Shown: positions 1 through 12,664 of the stretch, in pieces
Layout: each line of letters starts with the position of its first letter
Numbering within the stretch: the first letter of the stretch is position 1
Assembly: GCA_037039685.1 (NCBI GenBank)
Contig: JAWNGF010000009.1
Span: 620,001-684,000, forward strand
Source: Ceratobasidium sp. AG-K
Taxonomy: Eukaryota; Basidiomycota; Agaricomycetes; Cantharellales; Ceratobasidiaceae
Direction: 5' to 3'
DNA: 64,000 bases
The notes under the pieces: model-generated
The model's database searches: none
What the model was told of the DNA's origin: nothing
The model's input: only the letters and a program-made list of their open reading frames with translations
Program-made: the position numbers and the translations under genes

Positions 1-3000
1 CCACAGTAGGACAGCCCCATCCCGGGAGCCAGAGGCAATTCGCTGGCCGCTGGGAGAGAACGCGACTGAGGAGACTGGTGCTGCGTGACCATTGAAAACA
101 TTGATCGCGTGGCTGTTAGAGCGGATGTCCCATACATGGACGGTGCTGTCCCAAGATCCGGAGGCAACATAGAGGCTGTCAGGAGAGAAAGCAAGTGAGG
201 TAACCTCTGCTGTATGTCCGGCGAACTGTTTGGGAGCATCATTGCTAGCTTTTGCGCTCCTTAACGTGACGGTGTGGTGCAGAGAACCCGAAGCAACGTA
301 TGTGCCATCGGGAGAAAACGCGATTGAGGTGGTGTAGTCTGTGTTTCCTTTAAGTGGGCCAGCAATGACGTCGCCAGTAGATACGTCCCATAGTCGGAGA
401 GCAGAATCGAGAGAACCAGCAAAGATACCCGCGCCGTCAGGGGAGAAAGCAACTGAAAGGACTTCTTCTTGATGTGTAAACGGTCCAGCGACGATGTCAC
501 CAGTGCGTGCATCCCATACCAGGACTGTTGTATCGTTAGAACCAGAAACAATACGTACGCCGTCAGGAGAGAATGCAACTGAGCGGACTGCTCCTGTGTG
601 ATGCTTGAAGGGGCCGGCCACGGAATCACCAGTGCTTGCGTCCCACACAATGATAGTGCAGTCGGAAGAGCCTGAAGCGATGTAGGCGCTATTGGAGGAG
701 AACGCAATGCATATTATTTCACGTTGAAATGATATCCTTTTGAGCGGGGAGCCATTGACGCTCTTGTACGCGGCCCATAAACGGATGGTGCGGTCGACGG
801 AGCCAGAAACAATGCGTGTGCCATCGGGAGAAAACATCAGGGAGGTGATCGTCCGAACATGACTCGTGAACGGTCCAGCAATGATCTCGCCGCTGTCCGT
901 TGCCCATATTATTATTGTTGCATCGATGGATCCGGACGCAATGCGTGTACCGTCAGGGGAGAATGTGACCGAGAACACTTGGTCCGTATGCCCTATAAGT
1001 GGACCAGCAACTATGTCACCAGTCTGCGCATCCCAGAGCAAAAGAGTACAATCCTCGCTACCAGATACCACCTTCGTGCCGTCTGGGGAGAACGCCACAG
1101 AATAAATGACGCCTGTATGCCCTTGGAACGGTCCAGCAACTGTGTCTCCGGTATGTGCATCCCAGACTCGGATGGTTTTATCAGCGGAGCCGGAGACAAC
1201 GCACTGGCTATCCGGGGAGTATGCAACCGCGCAAACCGCACGTGTATGTCCTCGGAACGGCCCAGCAACCACAACACAGGTACGAGCATCCCAGATCAGG
1301 AGAGTCCGGTCATCACTACCAGATACGATGTTCTTACCGTCTGGGGAGAACGCGACGGAGAAGATCATTTCTGTGTGGCTTTTATATGGGCCTACAATGA
1401 CCTCGCCCGTATAGGTATCCCATAGGAGCATAGTGTGGTCCAGGGAGCCCGAAGCAACGCATCTGCCTTCAGGACAGAACGCGACGGAGGTCACGCCATC
1501 GGTATGCTTTCTCAGCGGCCCGACAACTGTACTGCCGGAGTAGGCGTCCCACACTTGCACAGCTCCACTGGAAGACCCAGAAACGATGCAAGCACCGTCG
1601 GGAGAGAAAGCGACAGATGTGACATAAGAGTCAGGGAGGGCCCAAGTTGCTTGCGCAGACATGTTCCTGTGACTCATCGTCGTTCCATGCACTGCGAGCA
1701 GCCCTTTGGTACGACCCCAGTAACGGACGTATACGAAGCTGGTCTTTGCGCAGAATGGCAGTGCAGAGATATAGAGGTGAGGTGTGCTGCGATTGCACGC
1801 ATTCGCTGAAAACCGGGATACAAAGTCGCGCGCATCGACTGTGTGCTCGTAGGTGCTGGTCGAGAAATCCGTATCCTGAGTCACGGTCAGCTTCACTAAT
1901 GAAGCGCGCGCGTTCGACTCACCTGCAGCCACTTCTCCGCCTGAGCGAGCAGGAACACGCCTGCTGCGATACGTTGTTCCAGGTTCAGGACTTCCATCCA
2001 GAACAGTAGAAGATGGTCAAGAAAGTGGTCCAGCTTCGCGCAGAGCGCTTGTGAAAAACCAGCTAGTCTGAGATGGTCGGCTGAGTGCAGGCACGCATAG
2101 AACAGCGCACGGGAAATGTTTGTCTTGATGCGTACTTCCAGGTTTGGCACGTCCCTGTCGACTACAAACGACGACTCGAGGTCACATATGTTGAACCGCA
2201 GCTGCTCCTTCATAATGTCAAAGCATCGATGCGCCAGCCGCCCATTCTGATCGCTGGGGTCGCAGTAGAATGACTTGGAGCGCGAAAGGTCAAAGAGATA
2301 GTCGGGAAACGACGCATGTAGCGTGGAAACGAGCCTGCATAACTCCGACACATGAAGCACGGATCGCAGGGACTCCAGCGCAAACACCACCTGAGTTTCG
2401 GAGAGATCAAGGTATGTCGCGAGAGTCAGAGTAGACATTGGTTCCCTCGCGCACACGACCGTTCTTAGCACGAGTCGTATGGCGTTCCTCTCTTCTTCTT
2501 CCAGCACCTCGTCCTCGTCATCCAGAGCTACGATCAGAATAGTCGTATACAGCTCGTCCAGCTCCTTATATCTCTTGCTCGACTGCCCTTGTCCGGCTTG
2601 TTGTGTGTTGGCTGTCAAGGCTCTGTTCAGCCGCTCGATTGGGTTCGTGGACGCCTTGCGAGGAAGGATGTATCGCACCGCAGTGGCTGCATATATGAAC
2701 AGCTTGCCAGCCCGTTTTGTCAGCAGCTCGATCTGGTCGGTGGTAGGTGGTGGGCTCATCGAGCTCAGTGACGCTGTGAGGTACTTCTTGATGTCTTCTT
2801 CGACGATCGACAGCTCGATGTCGTGCAGATGCAGCACTGTCGGAGAATAGCCACTTCCCGACGACATTGGGTCTCGGATCGCAGGTTCGGGTCGGCTGGT
2901 GACGAAGAACCGGATAGGCAGACGTGCCACATGCTGCAAAAGTACCCCGAGGATCAGTCGCACTCCATAGTCTTCCTCGCATTCGTCCAGCGCGTCAATC

Positions 3001-4471
3001 ACCACCACCACTCCGTCTAGCATTGCGACATTGCTCGCCTGCATCGGTTTCTGCACAAGCGTCTCAAACTGACCACGTGCATCCAGCTTGCCGGCATCCA
3101 CGTCTTGCTCCAGGGCCTTGCACAGCGCTTCTTGGAACCCCGGTGAGTACTTGGCCAGCTGATATGCGATCGTTGGCACGATACGCCTGAAGTCGCGGCA
3201 CGAAGGCGAGGCGCGAGAGCAGAAGAAGCTGGCGCCGAGCTGCTGGTTTTGCCTGAGCCACTCGCACAGACTGTATGCGATGGTTGTCTTTCCTGTTCCT
3301 GCCATGCCGTTCATCCAGTAGACCTTTGCTCCGTTCGGGTCATGTACCCAGTCTCTAAGATCTTGCTGCAACCTCTCCCGCGTTTGAGCAGTACACCCGT
3401 GGCGCTTTGAGGCCGAGTCGCTGGAGTTGTAGACGGCGTCGTCGACGGGTAACAAGCCCTTGAGGAGGGTCATCTATCCCATTGGTGTAAGCGCAGGCTT
3501 AGCTGGCGGTGTTATCTGCCTACCACGTGCTGCCTGTTGGTCTTTCTCAGCGTCTGCAGGCTGATCTCGCTCTGTTTGACTCTCAGACCGAGGAGCCAAT
3601 CCTGAAGCGTGACCCACTGACCTGTAGCTGTCGGAAGAGTCCTTTGATTCGACGATACCGCTTGATAACGTCTTCTTTGTCCCGAGTGGACTCGAGCAGT
3701 CGTCTGCCTTGACCACGATCTTGTTTTTTGCTGACTTCATCCGCCTCGGCCTTGATGGATCTGCATAATTGGCCTCAGTCCCGTGCGCATACACAAACAT
3801 ATGTGGCTCACAGTGCAATATGTTCAGCACTTCCACTCGGATTCTCCGTGCCGAGCTCAGTCATGCATCGATCCAGAGTGCGCAGCATGGCCGCAAGCTC
3901 GGTAGCAAGTCTCTCATAGTCCTCTGTGTTTGTCGCAGCTGCCTGCACTCGCTCAGGTCAGGGCTTGCCACCTTACAACCTCATGAGCTCGGCTTACCTG
4001 CACGACATCCGCCCAGCCGATGAGCTGGTTGACTGCCAACCCGAGGGGAGGGAACACCTCTGTGGTCTTGCCCAGACCTCTTAGTGCCGTGTCCAAACCC
4101 AGCCATGCTGCATCTTTACGACCGCCTTCTCTTCCGGTATGAGATATTCCAGAGGTGACCGCCGATGTACCTTTTGCTGCCTCGGACGTCGAGCTTGTGA
4201 CGGTCGTCGATGGTCCTGTCGGCTGATCGTGGCTGCTTGCGCCAGACTCTTCAGCACCGACAGGTCGAACACCCGGAGATGTGCTGGGTGTATTGGAGGG
4301 CGCAGGAGAGACAGATTCACTACGGCCTGGTTGGGCAGATGTACCTCCGGTACCTGGGGCAGCCAGCAACGACGAGGGTTGTATGGCACTTTTCACTCGA
4401 TCGACACCACGGCGAATGGCCTTGCTATAATGCTTCCGCTTTGACTCTTTTGCCGGTGGAGTGGACGACAT
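1..4471 (-). CDS. NLR gene 1: NACHT-WD40 STAND protein (3' end cut by window edge)
   Basis: Fungal NLR-like receptor, of the same general class as the HET-E/HNWD incompatibility proteins. Six exons fit with phase-consistent GT-AG introns: 4471-3998, 3942-3812, 3760-3622, 3571-3524, 3473-1923, and 1875 to the left edge. Exon 1 gives a Ser/Thr/Pro-rich leader and the conserved TALRGLGKTTEVFPPLGLAV stretch; exons 2-4 give a charged coiled-coil linker; exon 5 (517 codons) holds NACHT with Walker A GMAGTGKTT, Walker B VVVVIDALDE and RFFVTSRPEP. Exon 6 is open for all 625 visible codons and carries about 12.5 WD40 repeats (DGxxIxSGSxDxTIxxWD). No frame break is seen, unlike the three paralogues in this window, so this may be the functional member. 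The NTPase is expected to oligomerise when the WD40 propellers sense a ligand. Family and architecture are clear; the ligand and role are inferred. Confidence 0.9.
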
Positions 4472-4580
4472 GATGGTCGATCACTGTGTCGTAAGCGTTA
4501 CAGTTGCATTGAAAACTTGAAATGAGGGAGCATATCGGAATGATCATGATACACGAGGTTAGCTCTGGATACGATATGTC
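4472..4580 (-). promoter_or_regulatory. Conserved proximal promoter/5' leader of NLR gene 1
   Basis: The roughly 100 bp before the ATG are shared by all four NLR genes. Readable blocks on the coding strand are CTCGTGTATCATGATCAT, then CCGATAT, then a pyrimidine-rich CTCATTTCA, then CTGTAACGCTTACGA and AGTGATCGACC just before ATG. A CACGTG core lies further upstream (about 4600). Conservation of non-coding sequence across diverged paralogues suggests a core promoter and 5' UTR under common control, or simply recent duplication. Confidence 0.6.
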
Positions 4581-5231
4581 AATGTCGATACACCATCGCA
4601 CGTGACCATTTTTTCTCTCTGTAAATACGGTTTCACGAAGTAGCACATGCACACAGGGGGCAAAATGTTGGGGTCTACAGTCGGGATCGGACCAGCTTAC
4701 TAAAAATTAGTACATTTCCCGGAAGCATTTGCTTAAGAGGAAGACACTGAAGATGCTCGGAGGCGGGCACCTGGCTGCTTCATTGAATCCCACCGTGTCA
4801 TGTCTTTCCCCGATCACTCCTACTCAAAGGCAACTACAGGCGTATAAAAACAACCCCCTCGTTGAAAATAACTCACATGGGACTAGGAGACTCACTATGG
4901 CACACATATTCCGCCCGCCCCCCCCCCCGCTCAATGCTCTGCTCGCTCTCCTTGGGCACCCGCGGCGGCGCATATATTCGCGTCCCTTAGCATTTCTTAA
5001 CTCATGCGCTATGATTTCAACACAACTAGCCTCAAGATTAATCCTCGAGTGCATACTTGGCTATCTCTCCCGACACCCATCTTTGCGCCCCCCAATCCAT
5101 GTCACAAACAACGCCGCCCTTCACGTCTTTGAACTTGATGGCAGAACAACTTGGTGCGCTTCCTTTGACGTCATAAAATATATCCAGTACTTGCCCCGTC
5201 CCACTCCCTTGTTTAATGTGCTTGGCTATGC
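4581..5231. other. Intergenic stretch, no supported gene
   Basis: No convincing coding sequence. An open frame of 168 codons on the plus strand at 4729-5235 has no family features and reads through a C homopolymer near 4918-4928. The minus strand at 5060-5235 could hold the last exon of the neighbouring acyltransferase, but I could not fix it. Confidence 0.4.
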
Positions 5232-6885
5232 TTAGATTTCCGAGACCAAACGAGAGCCCTTCATGGGCGGCAGGGCAAGCATCAAGGTGGGCGTGTCAGG
5301 ACAGGCGCATAGATGGCTGCCAGTTGGCGTAGCACTCACAACTAGAAGCAACTGCAGCACACGAGCTTCAGTAAAGACGATTGCCAAGGCTGTTTTGGCA
5401 CTTGAACTCACACTGCATACGAGCACCTGGAGAAAACGGCACCTGGGTCTGTCCAGCATGTTTGGCCTTCCATTTCAACTGAGATAGGAGTTGCTCTGGA
5501 GTGGTTTGCACTTGTACCGAGGACCTAATCATATATGCTAGTTCACCTAGGGACATAGACTGAATCTGAGCATCCGACAGCGGTTCCGTGGTCATGTTGA
5601 AGAATGCATTTTGCAGGTATGCATGCCCAGGCAGAAAAGCTTCTGGAAAGCGGCCCCTGACATGAGACTACTTTATCAGAGAATGCCGTGTCCGGGTAAT
5701 CCCAATAAATCTCACCGTGCGTCGACTACATAAATGAGACGGTTCTTTTCAACTGATGTGGTGTCGATGAATGTATGCTATATGACTATCAATACGACGT
5801 ACGCCCGTGAGCGCTTGAGCCAACCTTGTATATCCATGCCACGATTATATCGTTCGTACTTAGAAACGGAATCGACCGACCAGACGAATGGAGCTCATCC
5901 AATGCCTCTTGCTTTAGGCGAGCAATCTCAGCCGCGGGGAAGTAGATTGTACGCCGCTGAACCGGTCCCTCGACAGCGAAGTCTAGTTCCGCAGCCCGGC
6001 GGAATGCTGCTCCTTGCTCTGGGCCCCAGGTCGTCCAGCCCCTCCTTGCTTCGGGAATATTGGGAGCAGAAAGTGCACGCGGGACAAGAATTTCCCAAGG
6101 ATCATGTGGGAGAATTGGAGGTATGAGTGAACTATCCAAGGCAAGGATAAACGCTTTGGCAAACTCAGCAAATCCAGACGCGTCCATGAGAACGTGAGCG
6201 ATGGTGAGGGTAATTATCGTTGCATCCAAGAGGTAAGCAACGTGGAGGGCAAATGCAGGCTCGCCGGTCGTGAGATAGTATTCTAAATCTCTCAAAGGCT
6301 GGTCTCGATGGAGTGATTCATCTCGTAGTATGACCTGAGTAGAAATTGTTTCGGTTTTCGTGTATTGCATCTCTGTATCTGATAGAATCGCATTGACAGT
6401 CTATTGAAAAAATTTCAATATATGCTAGGGTTAGAGCTAGAATAGTACACTGCTTACCTTGAAACTGAGCTTCAACTGTGCCAACTGGGGATCTGGCACG
6501 ACCGCTTCGATCTTGTTTGTCTGTCGCCCTTCAGTCACGTATATACACGGCCTTCTAGAGCGTTGCCTACCTCACTATTCCGTCGTATTCGCGCACCCAA
6601 GATTGGCCAGGCTTTGGCTATCCGACCACAGGTTTCTTCGACCAACTGTTGATCAATGGCACCACTAAACGTTAGACCAGCGCTCAACGTGACAGTCTCC
6701 GCTGCCGAGTTGAGGTCCATAAAAGATAGGTTTAGAATGCGAGACATATCGAGGATAGATGTGCGGTACCACTTGGGAGGGGGCAAGATAGCCAAGTAGA
6801 TCAGTTGCCTCTCCTCAGGAACATTCAGGAATATATATCCGGTGATGGTGCTTTCGGCTCCGCGCGGCTCACCAGTGTGAGTCAA
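5232..6885 (-). CDS. BAHD/trichothecene-acetyltransferase-like acyltransferase (3' end unresolved)
   Basis: Predicted cytosolic acyl-CoA-dependent acyltransferase of the transferase family (PF02458 type). It starts at the ATG at 6885. The N-terminal exon (to about 6550) reads into DLNSAAETVTLSAGLTFSGA; a short exon gives VVPDPQLAQLKLSFK; the next exon (about 6405-5830) contains the HVLMDASG signature, which fits the catalytic HxxxD motif, and ends near NDIIVAWIYK. Further exons read EKNRLIYVVDAR and GRFPEAFLPGHAYLQNAF and then run to about 5370. I could not place the C-terminal DFGWG-like motif with certainty, so the 3' boundary is approximate and might reach about 5060. Substrate unknown; no other biosynthetic enzyme is next to it, so a secondary-metabolite cluster is not indicated. 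Confidence 0.7.
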
Positions 6886-7051
6886 GGAACCACACCATCA
6901 TTGACTCGAACGCGAAAAAAAATTGGCACGCTGTTGAAACTTGGGGGCCGGTCTATACCAACGCATTTATGAGGACCACTACATACAAATATATCGATGA
7001 GAGAGCACATGCAAACCAAAGCCATCGCAGAAACCACCGACAGACGCAAGC

Positions 7052-9334
7052 CTAATCGTCATTCTTTTTCTGCTTCTTCTTGACGGGTCCGTCCTCTGAC
7101 TTCTCCTTGCCTTTGGCCTTGGGTTTCGCTTTCGCCTTCTTCGAAGTGTCCCCATCCGCATCACCCTTTTTCTTTTTCTTCTTCGGCGAGTCGGCAGTAA
7201 CAGCAAGATCTCCGCTCGCAATTGACATCCGATCCGACACCTCCGAGTCGCTCTCCGATGGCGACCCACCATCCGACTCGGACGCCTGGAAATCCTCGTC
7301 TGGAAAGCGCAATGGATAAGTAGCGCGTTTCGTACGGTCCGCACGTGGAGATACATACCTTCCTCACTCTCCTCGTCATCATCCATCGCCCTAGGCTTGG
7401 GTCGCTCACTTCCGTCGCTCGCGACGCTTTGCATCTCGTCGTCGTCACTATCATCCGCCGCAGCCGTGCCCAACAAGTCCAGATCCGCCATCTCATTCTT
7501 GGTGCGCACTTTCTTCGAGGTCAGGTAGTTTTCGATCGGGTCGTGTTCTTCCTTGTTGATCGAGGTGAATGTAACCTCGGGACCGGTCTTGGACACGATT
7601 TTGATATCAAAGGTGCGTGCCGCTGCAGTTCCAGAGCCCATACTGGTTGGAACGTGAATTGAGTAACAGGAATTCTGTGTGGGTGTTGGAGCGACTCACC
7701 GAGAAAATACAACCTGGTGAATGTCGGAAAACTCTACGAGATGTGGCTGCTTCGCCACGAAGAAGAGCGACTTTTCGAGTGGGAACAGTGTTCCTTGGAC
7801 GGCTTTAAGATTGCACTTGACGCCATACATATCCTCGTGGCTAAATCCAGTCAGAACAGACTGCAAGGAAGCAGCGATTAAATCTCTCATACCTCCTGAA
7901 AGTTGTAGGAGCAATGATCTTCTTCCCACTCAAGCCACGGAAGATACGAGTAACGACTTCATGAGCAGGGCCCTCGTATTTCTTCTCCAGTTTGCCTTCG
8001 TACTTGGTCTTCAACGTTTCCCTGCCGCCTTCATCAGTCGCCGCCACAGATTTACTAGCCGAGTCACTCACTCATCCATGTGGATTTCCGTCTCAAGTTC
8101 TTCGTCCCGTCCGAACAACATACGGAGGTAAGGGTACCTCGTTTGACCTTGTCGGATCGGGGGGTCCAGTCCAACCTAAAATTCTAGTGGGTCAAATTTG
8201 ATGCACTGCTCGATTCCGAAATGATACTTACGACCATCTCGACGTGCAAATCGTCGGGGGAGAGGAGGAAAAGTCGAGTGATGGAGGAATAGAGGATCTT
8301 GTAGTCGTAAGTCTTACCACGCAACCGTAAGAAAGTCGGAAACATGTCGATATCATAACGCCCTCTGTGTGCCAATGATTAGCTCAAACTGTACGAATTC
8401 AACGAGTGAAAGAACGTGCCTTGGGGTCTGGATATTGACCTCGCTAAAGCTGACCAGAACGTCGCCAGTAACTTGCCCAATGTCGGCCTTGTCCTTGATA
8501 AGATCATGGAAAGCCTGAGCGGCAGAAATATCCTCGTCATCGTCCTTGTCTCCAACATCATCATCATCGCCGTCCTTGGTGTGTTGGCCGGGCACATAAA
8601 ACCGAATTTCGGTGAGTTCGTCTGGACGGCCTTTTTTCGACTTGGTAGTCGGGGCCGTAGGTGCGGTGCTAAACTCAAGGGAAACTTCTGTCCGGCCAGC
8701 AATGTTGGAATTGGCGACAGATCGTAAGGGTATTTCGAAGGCGGTCCTGTTGGACACGACGAATGCCAGGTCTGTGCCTATGAAAGATATTAGCACGAGG
8801 CGCCCAAGCAGAACATGCGAGTTACCTTGTACGTCCGTAGATCCCCAATTCCAGCCCTTGACGCTAATTTCCTTGGTCTCGAGCTGGGTTTTGTAATGTT
8901 GGGTCACAAGCTGGGAAACTTTGTCGTGGTCCTGCGAATTAAATTAGTCGATTAGTTCATTTCGACAGACAAACATCTTAACCAACCTCTCTCAAGAATC
9001 CGTCAAACGTCTCCCGTCGCCTTCCTTCCTTCAAAATTACCCGGAGCTGAAAATTGCGTGACACCCTAGCACACAAGTGGCGGCCATTTAGCATTCGTGC
9101 CCGGTGTATTACAGCGCTCATAGAACTCACCTTAGCCACTGGCAATATTTTATATCCGCAGCCTGGATCATGATATTTTCTTCGCTCTCGAGAGCTTTCC
9201 AGGCAATACCCACTGGGGCAAACCTGATTTCTGAACATGGCGTTGAGATGTGTTTGGCTCAGGATCATGACAATATCTTACTTCCTAGCTCTACTCCGGT
9301 TCCATGGTATATAGCGTCGAATTGGGTCGTCATG
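7052..9334 (-). CDS. POB3: FACT complex subunit POB3/SSRP1
   Basis: Histone chaperone subunit that pairs with Spt16 in FACT to handle H2A-H2B during transcription and replication. Start ATG at 9334 gives [11 protein letters not shown]; small exons then read [11 protein letters not shown] and [26 protein letters not shown]. The exon near 8900-8353 carries [19 protein letters not shown], the SSrecog/PH-like hallmark. The next reads [20 protein letters not shown] and [12 protein letters not shown] (about 8184-8375). The C-terminal exons are acidic ([20 protein letters not shown]) and then Lys-rich, ending KKKQKKNDD at 7052. There is no HMG box, as in yeast Pob3 rather than animal SSRP1. About eight short introns. 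It shares a short divergent promoter region with the actinin gene. Confidence 0.93.
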
Positions 9335-9483
9335 AGGGTACAAAGGGGAGGTGGGTGTGGCCAACTGCAGAGCCTGACGCGACGCGCTTGGGATCAACTA
9401 AGCGCCGGAGCGTGACTTGAACTTGGCTACATTCGCGACACTCCACCGAACTACTTTAAATTCCTCGGTAATCTCTAATCACC
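9335..9483. promoter_or_regulatory. Bidirectional promoter between POB3 and alpha-actinin
   Basis: Only 149 bp separate the divergent start codons of POB3 (9334, minus) and the actinin gene (9484, plus), so both 5' UTRs and core promoters must lie here or overlap the genes. No clear TATA box is visible. Confidence 0.5.
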
Positions 9484-12231
9484 ATGGACAATCTTGAAAC
9501 TAGATCCAGAGACGTTCAAGAACGAACATTTCGCAAATGGTACTTTACTCACGTTATCTCCGAGGGTTCGAGCTGACAGCATCCAAGGCTCAATACAAAG
9601 CTCGAGACACACAACTACCCACCAATGTCGTCTTTGGTTAAGGATTTATCCGACGGTGTCAAGCTTATTCAGCTTATGGTAGACAACTTTATGTTTTGCG
9701 TCCTGAGCCGAGTCTTACATCTCGCCTCCGAACATAAAAGGAGATCATGGGTATGTCCCTCTGCATGCGGAAACCCTACAGTCGCCCAACCTTATGTATG
9801 CACAGGTGATGTATCCCTCGGCAGGTACAACAAGTCCCCACGCATGCGAGTCCAGAAGGCAGAAAACGTCAACAAAGCCCTCGAGTTTATTCACTCGCGA
9901 GGAATCAAGCTCACAAATATAGGGCCAGAAGGTATGTGATCGCTCAACGCTCTGGCTTGGGGAGTTGACTCTTGTCTATAGATATTATCGATGGAAATAT
10001 GAAACTCATCCTGGGCATGATTTGGACATTGATTCTACGCTTTACCATCGCCGACATCAGGTTAGTAACTCCCAAATACCTAGACAGGGTTGCTTGACCC
10101 ATCTATCCTAGCGAGGAGGGGCTTTCAGCAAAGGAGGGACTACTACTCTGGTGTCAACGAAAGACTGCCGGCTATCAAGAAGTCGATGTCCAAGATTTTG
10201 GCTATAGCTGGGCAGATGGACTCGCACTGTAAGTAATATCACGTTTGTCCACGAAATGTACATAACCCGCGCCAGATGCGCACTCATCCATCATCACCGA
10301 CCCGATCTCATTGACTATGGTGCCTTGGACAAGGTATGCCTTCCTTCCGTATCTCCAACTTTACTGATCTGAGGCCTGGACTAGTCAGATCGCTATACAA
10401 ATACAAAGCTTGCTTTCGAGGTTGCAGAGCAACACCTCGGGATCCCAGTATGTCTTGATTTTATTAATATACACATTACCTTCATCATTATGCCTTCAGC
10501 AACTCCTCGACGTCGAAGATCTATGCGACGCCAACCCTCCCGACGAGCGCAGTGTCATGACCTACATTGCTAGTTTCTTCCACGCCTTTTCTTCCATGGG
10601 TAATTGCTCCCCAAGTTGGTAGTTGATAACAAACCTCACCAACTTACTTAACTAGACCAGCAGGAAACCGTATCCCGTCGAATCGAGAAATTCGCCGACC
10701 TTATGCACTCGGTGTGGCTCAGTCGGAATGATTATGAACGACGTATGCGAGCTGTATGTCCATTTCCTTCCCTTTGCTTTCTCTTCCTTACAATTACATT
10801 CATTTTACCGCAGCTCCTAGGAGAATGGACAAGCAAGACCAACGCGCTCAATGTCAACTCATTCGACGGGACCTACAACGACGCGAAACAACAACTTGTC
10901 GAGTTCCAGGCATACAAGAACGCTTCCAAGCGTCAATGGGTATCCGAGAAACAGGATCTTGCGATGCTGTTTACGAATGTGCAGACCAAATTGCGGACAT
11001 ATGGACTGAGGGAGTATGTACCTCCAGAAGGACTTGAGCTTTCGGTACGCGACCGAATAGTGCTCCAATTCGATGGGCTAATGATTGGGATGCAGGATAT
11101 GGACACCCGCGTGGTCCGAGCTCCTTGCGGCGGAGGCAGCACGATCCAAGGCTATCAATGCACAGATCCGAGAGTGAGCCGTCGGCGTGATTGTAACAGA
11201 CATTCCTTTACTAACCCTCTCCAGAATTAAAGAGTCACTCCGAAAGAAATTCGCAAACGTCGCCAACAACTTTGAACGACGGCTTCGTGACTTGTCAAAC
11301 GAACTCTCCAACTTGGACGGACCCTTGGAGGTGGGTCGCATACAAGGACGCATGGACTTATCTAACAAGTCGATCAGGAGCAACTTACGTCCGCCAAGAT
11401 TATTCAAACTCGACTGGGACCATTTGCGGAATCGTTGAAGGACGTGGCGAGCACAGAACAAGAGTGCCAAGCGGCCAATGTGGAAGAGAATGATTACACG
11501 ATTTTCACGTGCCAAGATCTACAGTTTGAACTCGAGCTAGTCGTCCAGAGTGTCGTTAAGAAGATTGCGTTTATTGATAATCAGGTAAGAGGGTGGTTTA
11601 GGGTATATGCGATATCCAACTAACGCCGGACTTGGCAGATCGTGGCCCGGAATATGAGTAACCTAACGCCTGCTCAGCTCGAACAATTCGAAGGCACGTT
11701 TAGGTACTTTGATAGAGATGAGACGAATACGCTCGAACTGGCGGAAATGACGGCGGCGCTTGCGAGTCTTGGGATTGTTTATTCGGTAAAGCCCAGTTGC
11801 CTATATTTACGGAACTATTACTAACAGTCCGTATAGGAAGAGGACTTGGTTATTATTCACGAACAGCTTACGGAAGACTACGGCGCTGTGACTTTCGAGG
11901 CTTTCATCAACCTACTGGTGAGTTTGGACACAGCCTACCAATCCGCCTATTAATACCTGGCACAGGTCGACATTACCGAGGATCAAACATCCCCTTCACA
12001 ACTGCGCGATTCGTTCCGTGGGCTTGCCGGAGACAAGGTGCGCCAACCTCACTCAATTCAAAATCTGACGCCACTAATAGCGCTCTACAGCCATTCGTAA
12101 CGGAAGTCGACCTTCGGGCAGCATTGCTTCCTCCAACCGCAGTGGAATACTTGCAGCAAGCTATGCCCCGACGGCCTGGTTCTGAAACGGAGTTTGATTA
12201 TGAAGCTTGGCTAGACGACGTTTTTGCATAG
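9484..12231 (+). CDS. ain1: Alpha-actinin (actin cross-linker)
   Basis: Actin-bundling protein of the cytokinetic ring. ATG at 9484 opens a short exon ([19 protein letters not shown]) spliced at 9542 to [19 protein letters not shown] domain 1 shows [12 protein letters not shown] and [17 protein letters not shown] domain 2 shows [31 protein letters not shown] and [13 protein letters not shown] spectrin-like helical region follows ([35 protein letters not shown]). The C-terminus has EF-hands ([20 protein letters not shown] near 11.7 kb) and ends [11 protein letters not shown] with stop at 12231. Many introns of about 50 nt interrupt the gene. I estimate some 650 residues, nearer to the short fission-yeast Ain1 than to animal actinins with four spectrin repeats. 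Confidence 0.92.
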
Positions 12232-12664
12232 AGTATGGATTGGCTGGTATGTACCCATGGAATAATAATACTATAAACTTTGGCGCGGTATCGTGTCTCG
12301 AACCAAAACTCGCTGCCTTGCGAAGTGCCGTCATCTACGTTACCTCGAGTCAATTCTTGGAACTGGTCTCTGTATGCGGGTTACAATTTACCGACCCGGT
12401 CTTCTCCTAACCCCTTTTAGCCTTTATCATAAGAACCACCGCGCCTAACACGCGTCGTGGTTTGCGGCCCGGCTTCTCGGTGGCTAAATGGGTGACGACC
12501 TTCCCTCTTTCCACCACATGACAAGTTTGTAAAAGCGCTTCGAGCATTCTTTACTCCAACGGGCCACTCGAACGACAGCGAGCCCTCCATGGAGGTGCTA
12601 TAAAAAGCTCCCCTCCTAATCCTGTGGTGCGTCTTGCAAAGTTGCTCTTGACGCATCATTTATC

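Noticed and set aside
859..1425. Long open frames on the plus strand and in other minus frames across the WD40 region (also 47-49 kb and 58-61 kb)
   Set aside because: They are shadows of the repetitive WD40 coding sequence; the real frame reads DGxxIxSGSxDxTIxxWD throughout.
4729..5235. Plus-strand open frame of 168 codons
   Set aside because: No family hallmark, crosses a C homopolymer, and lies opposite the possible 3' end of the acyltransferase.
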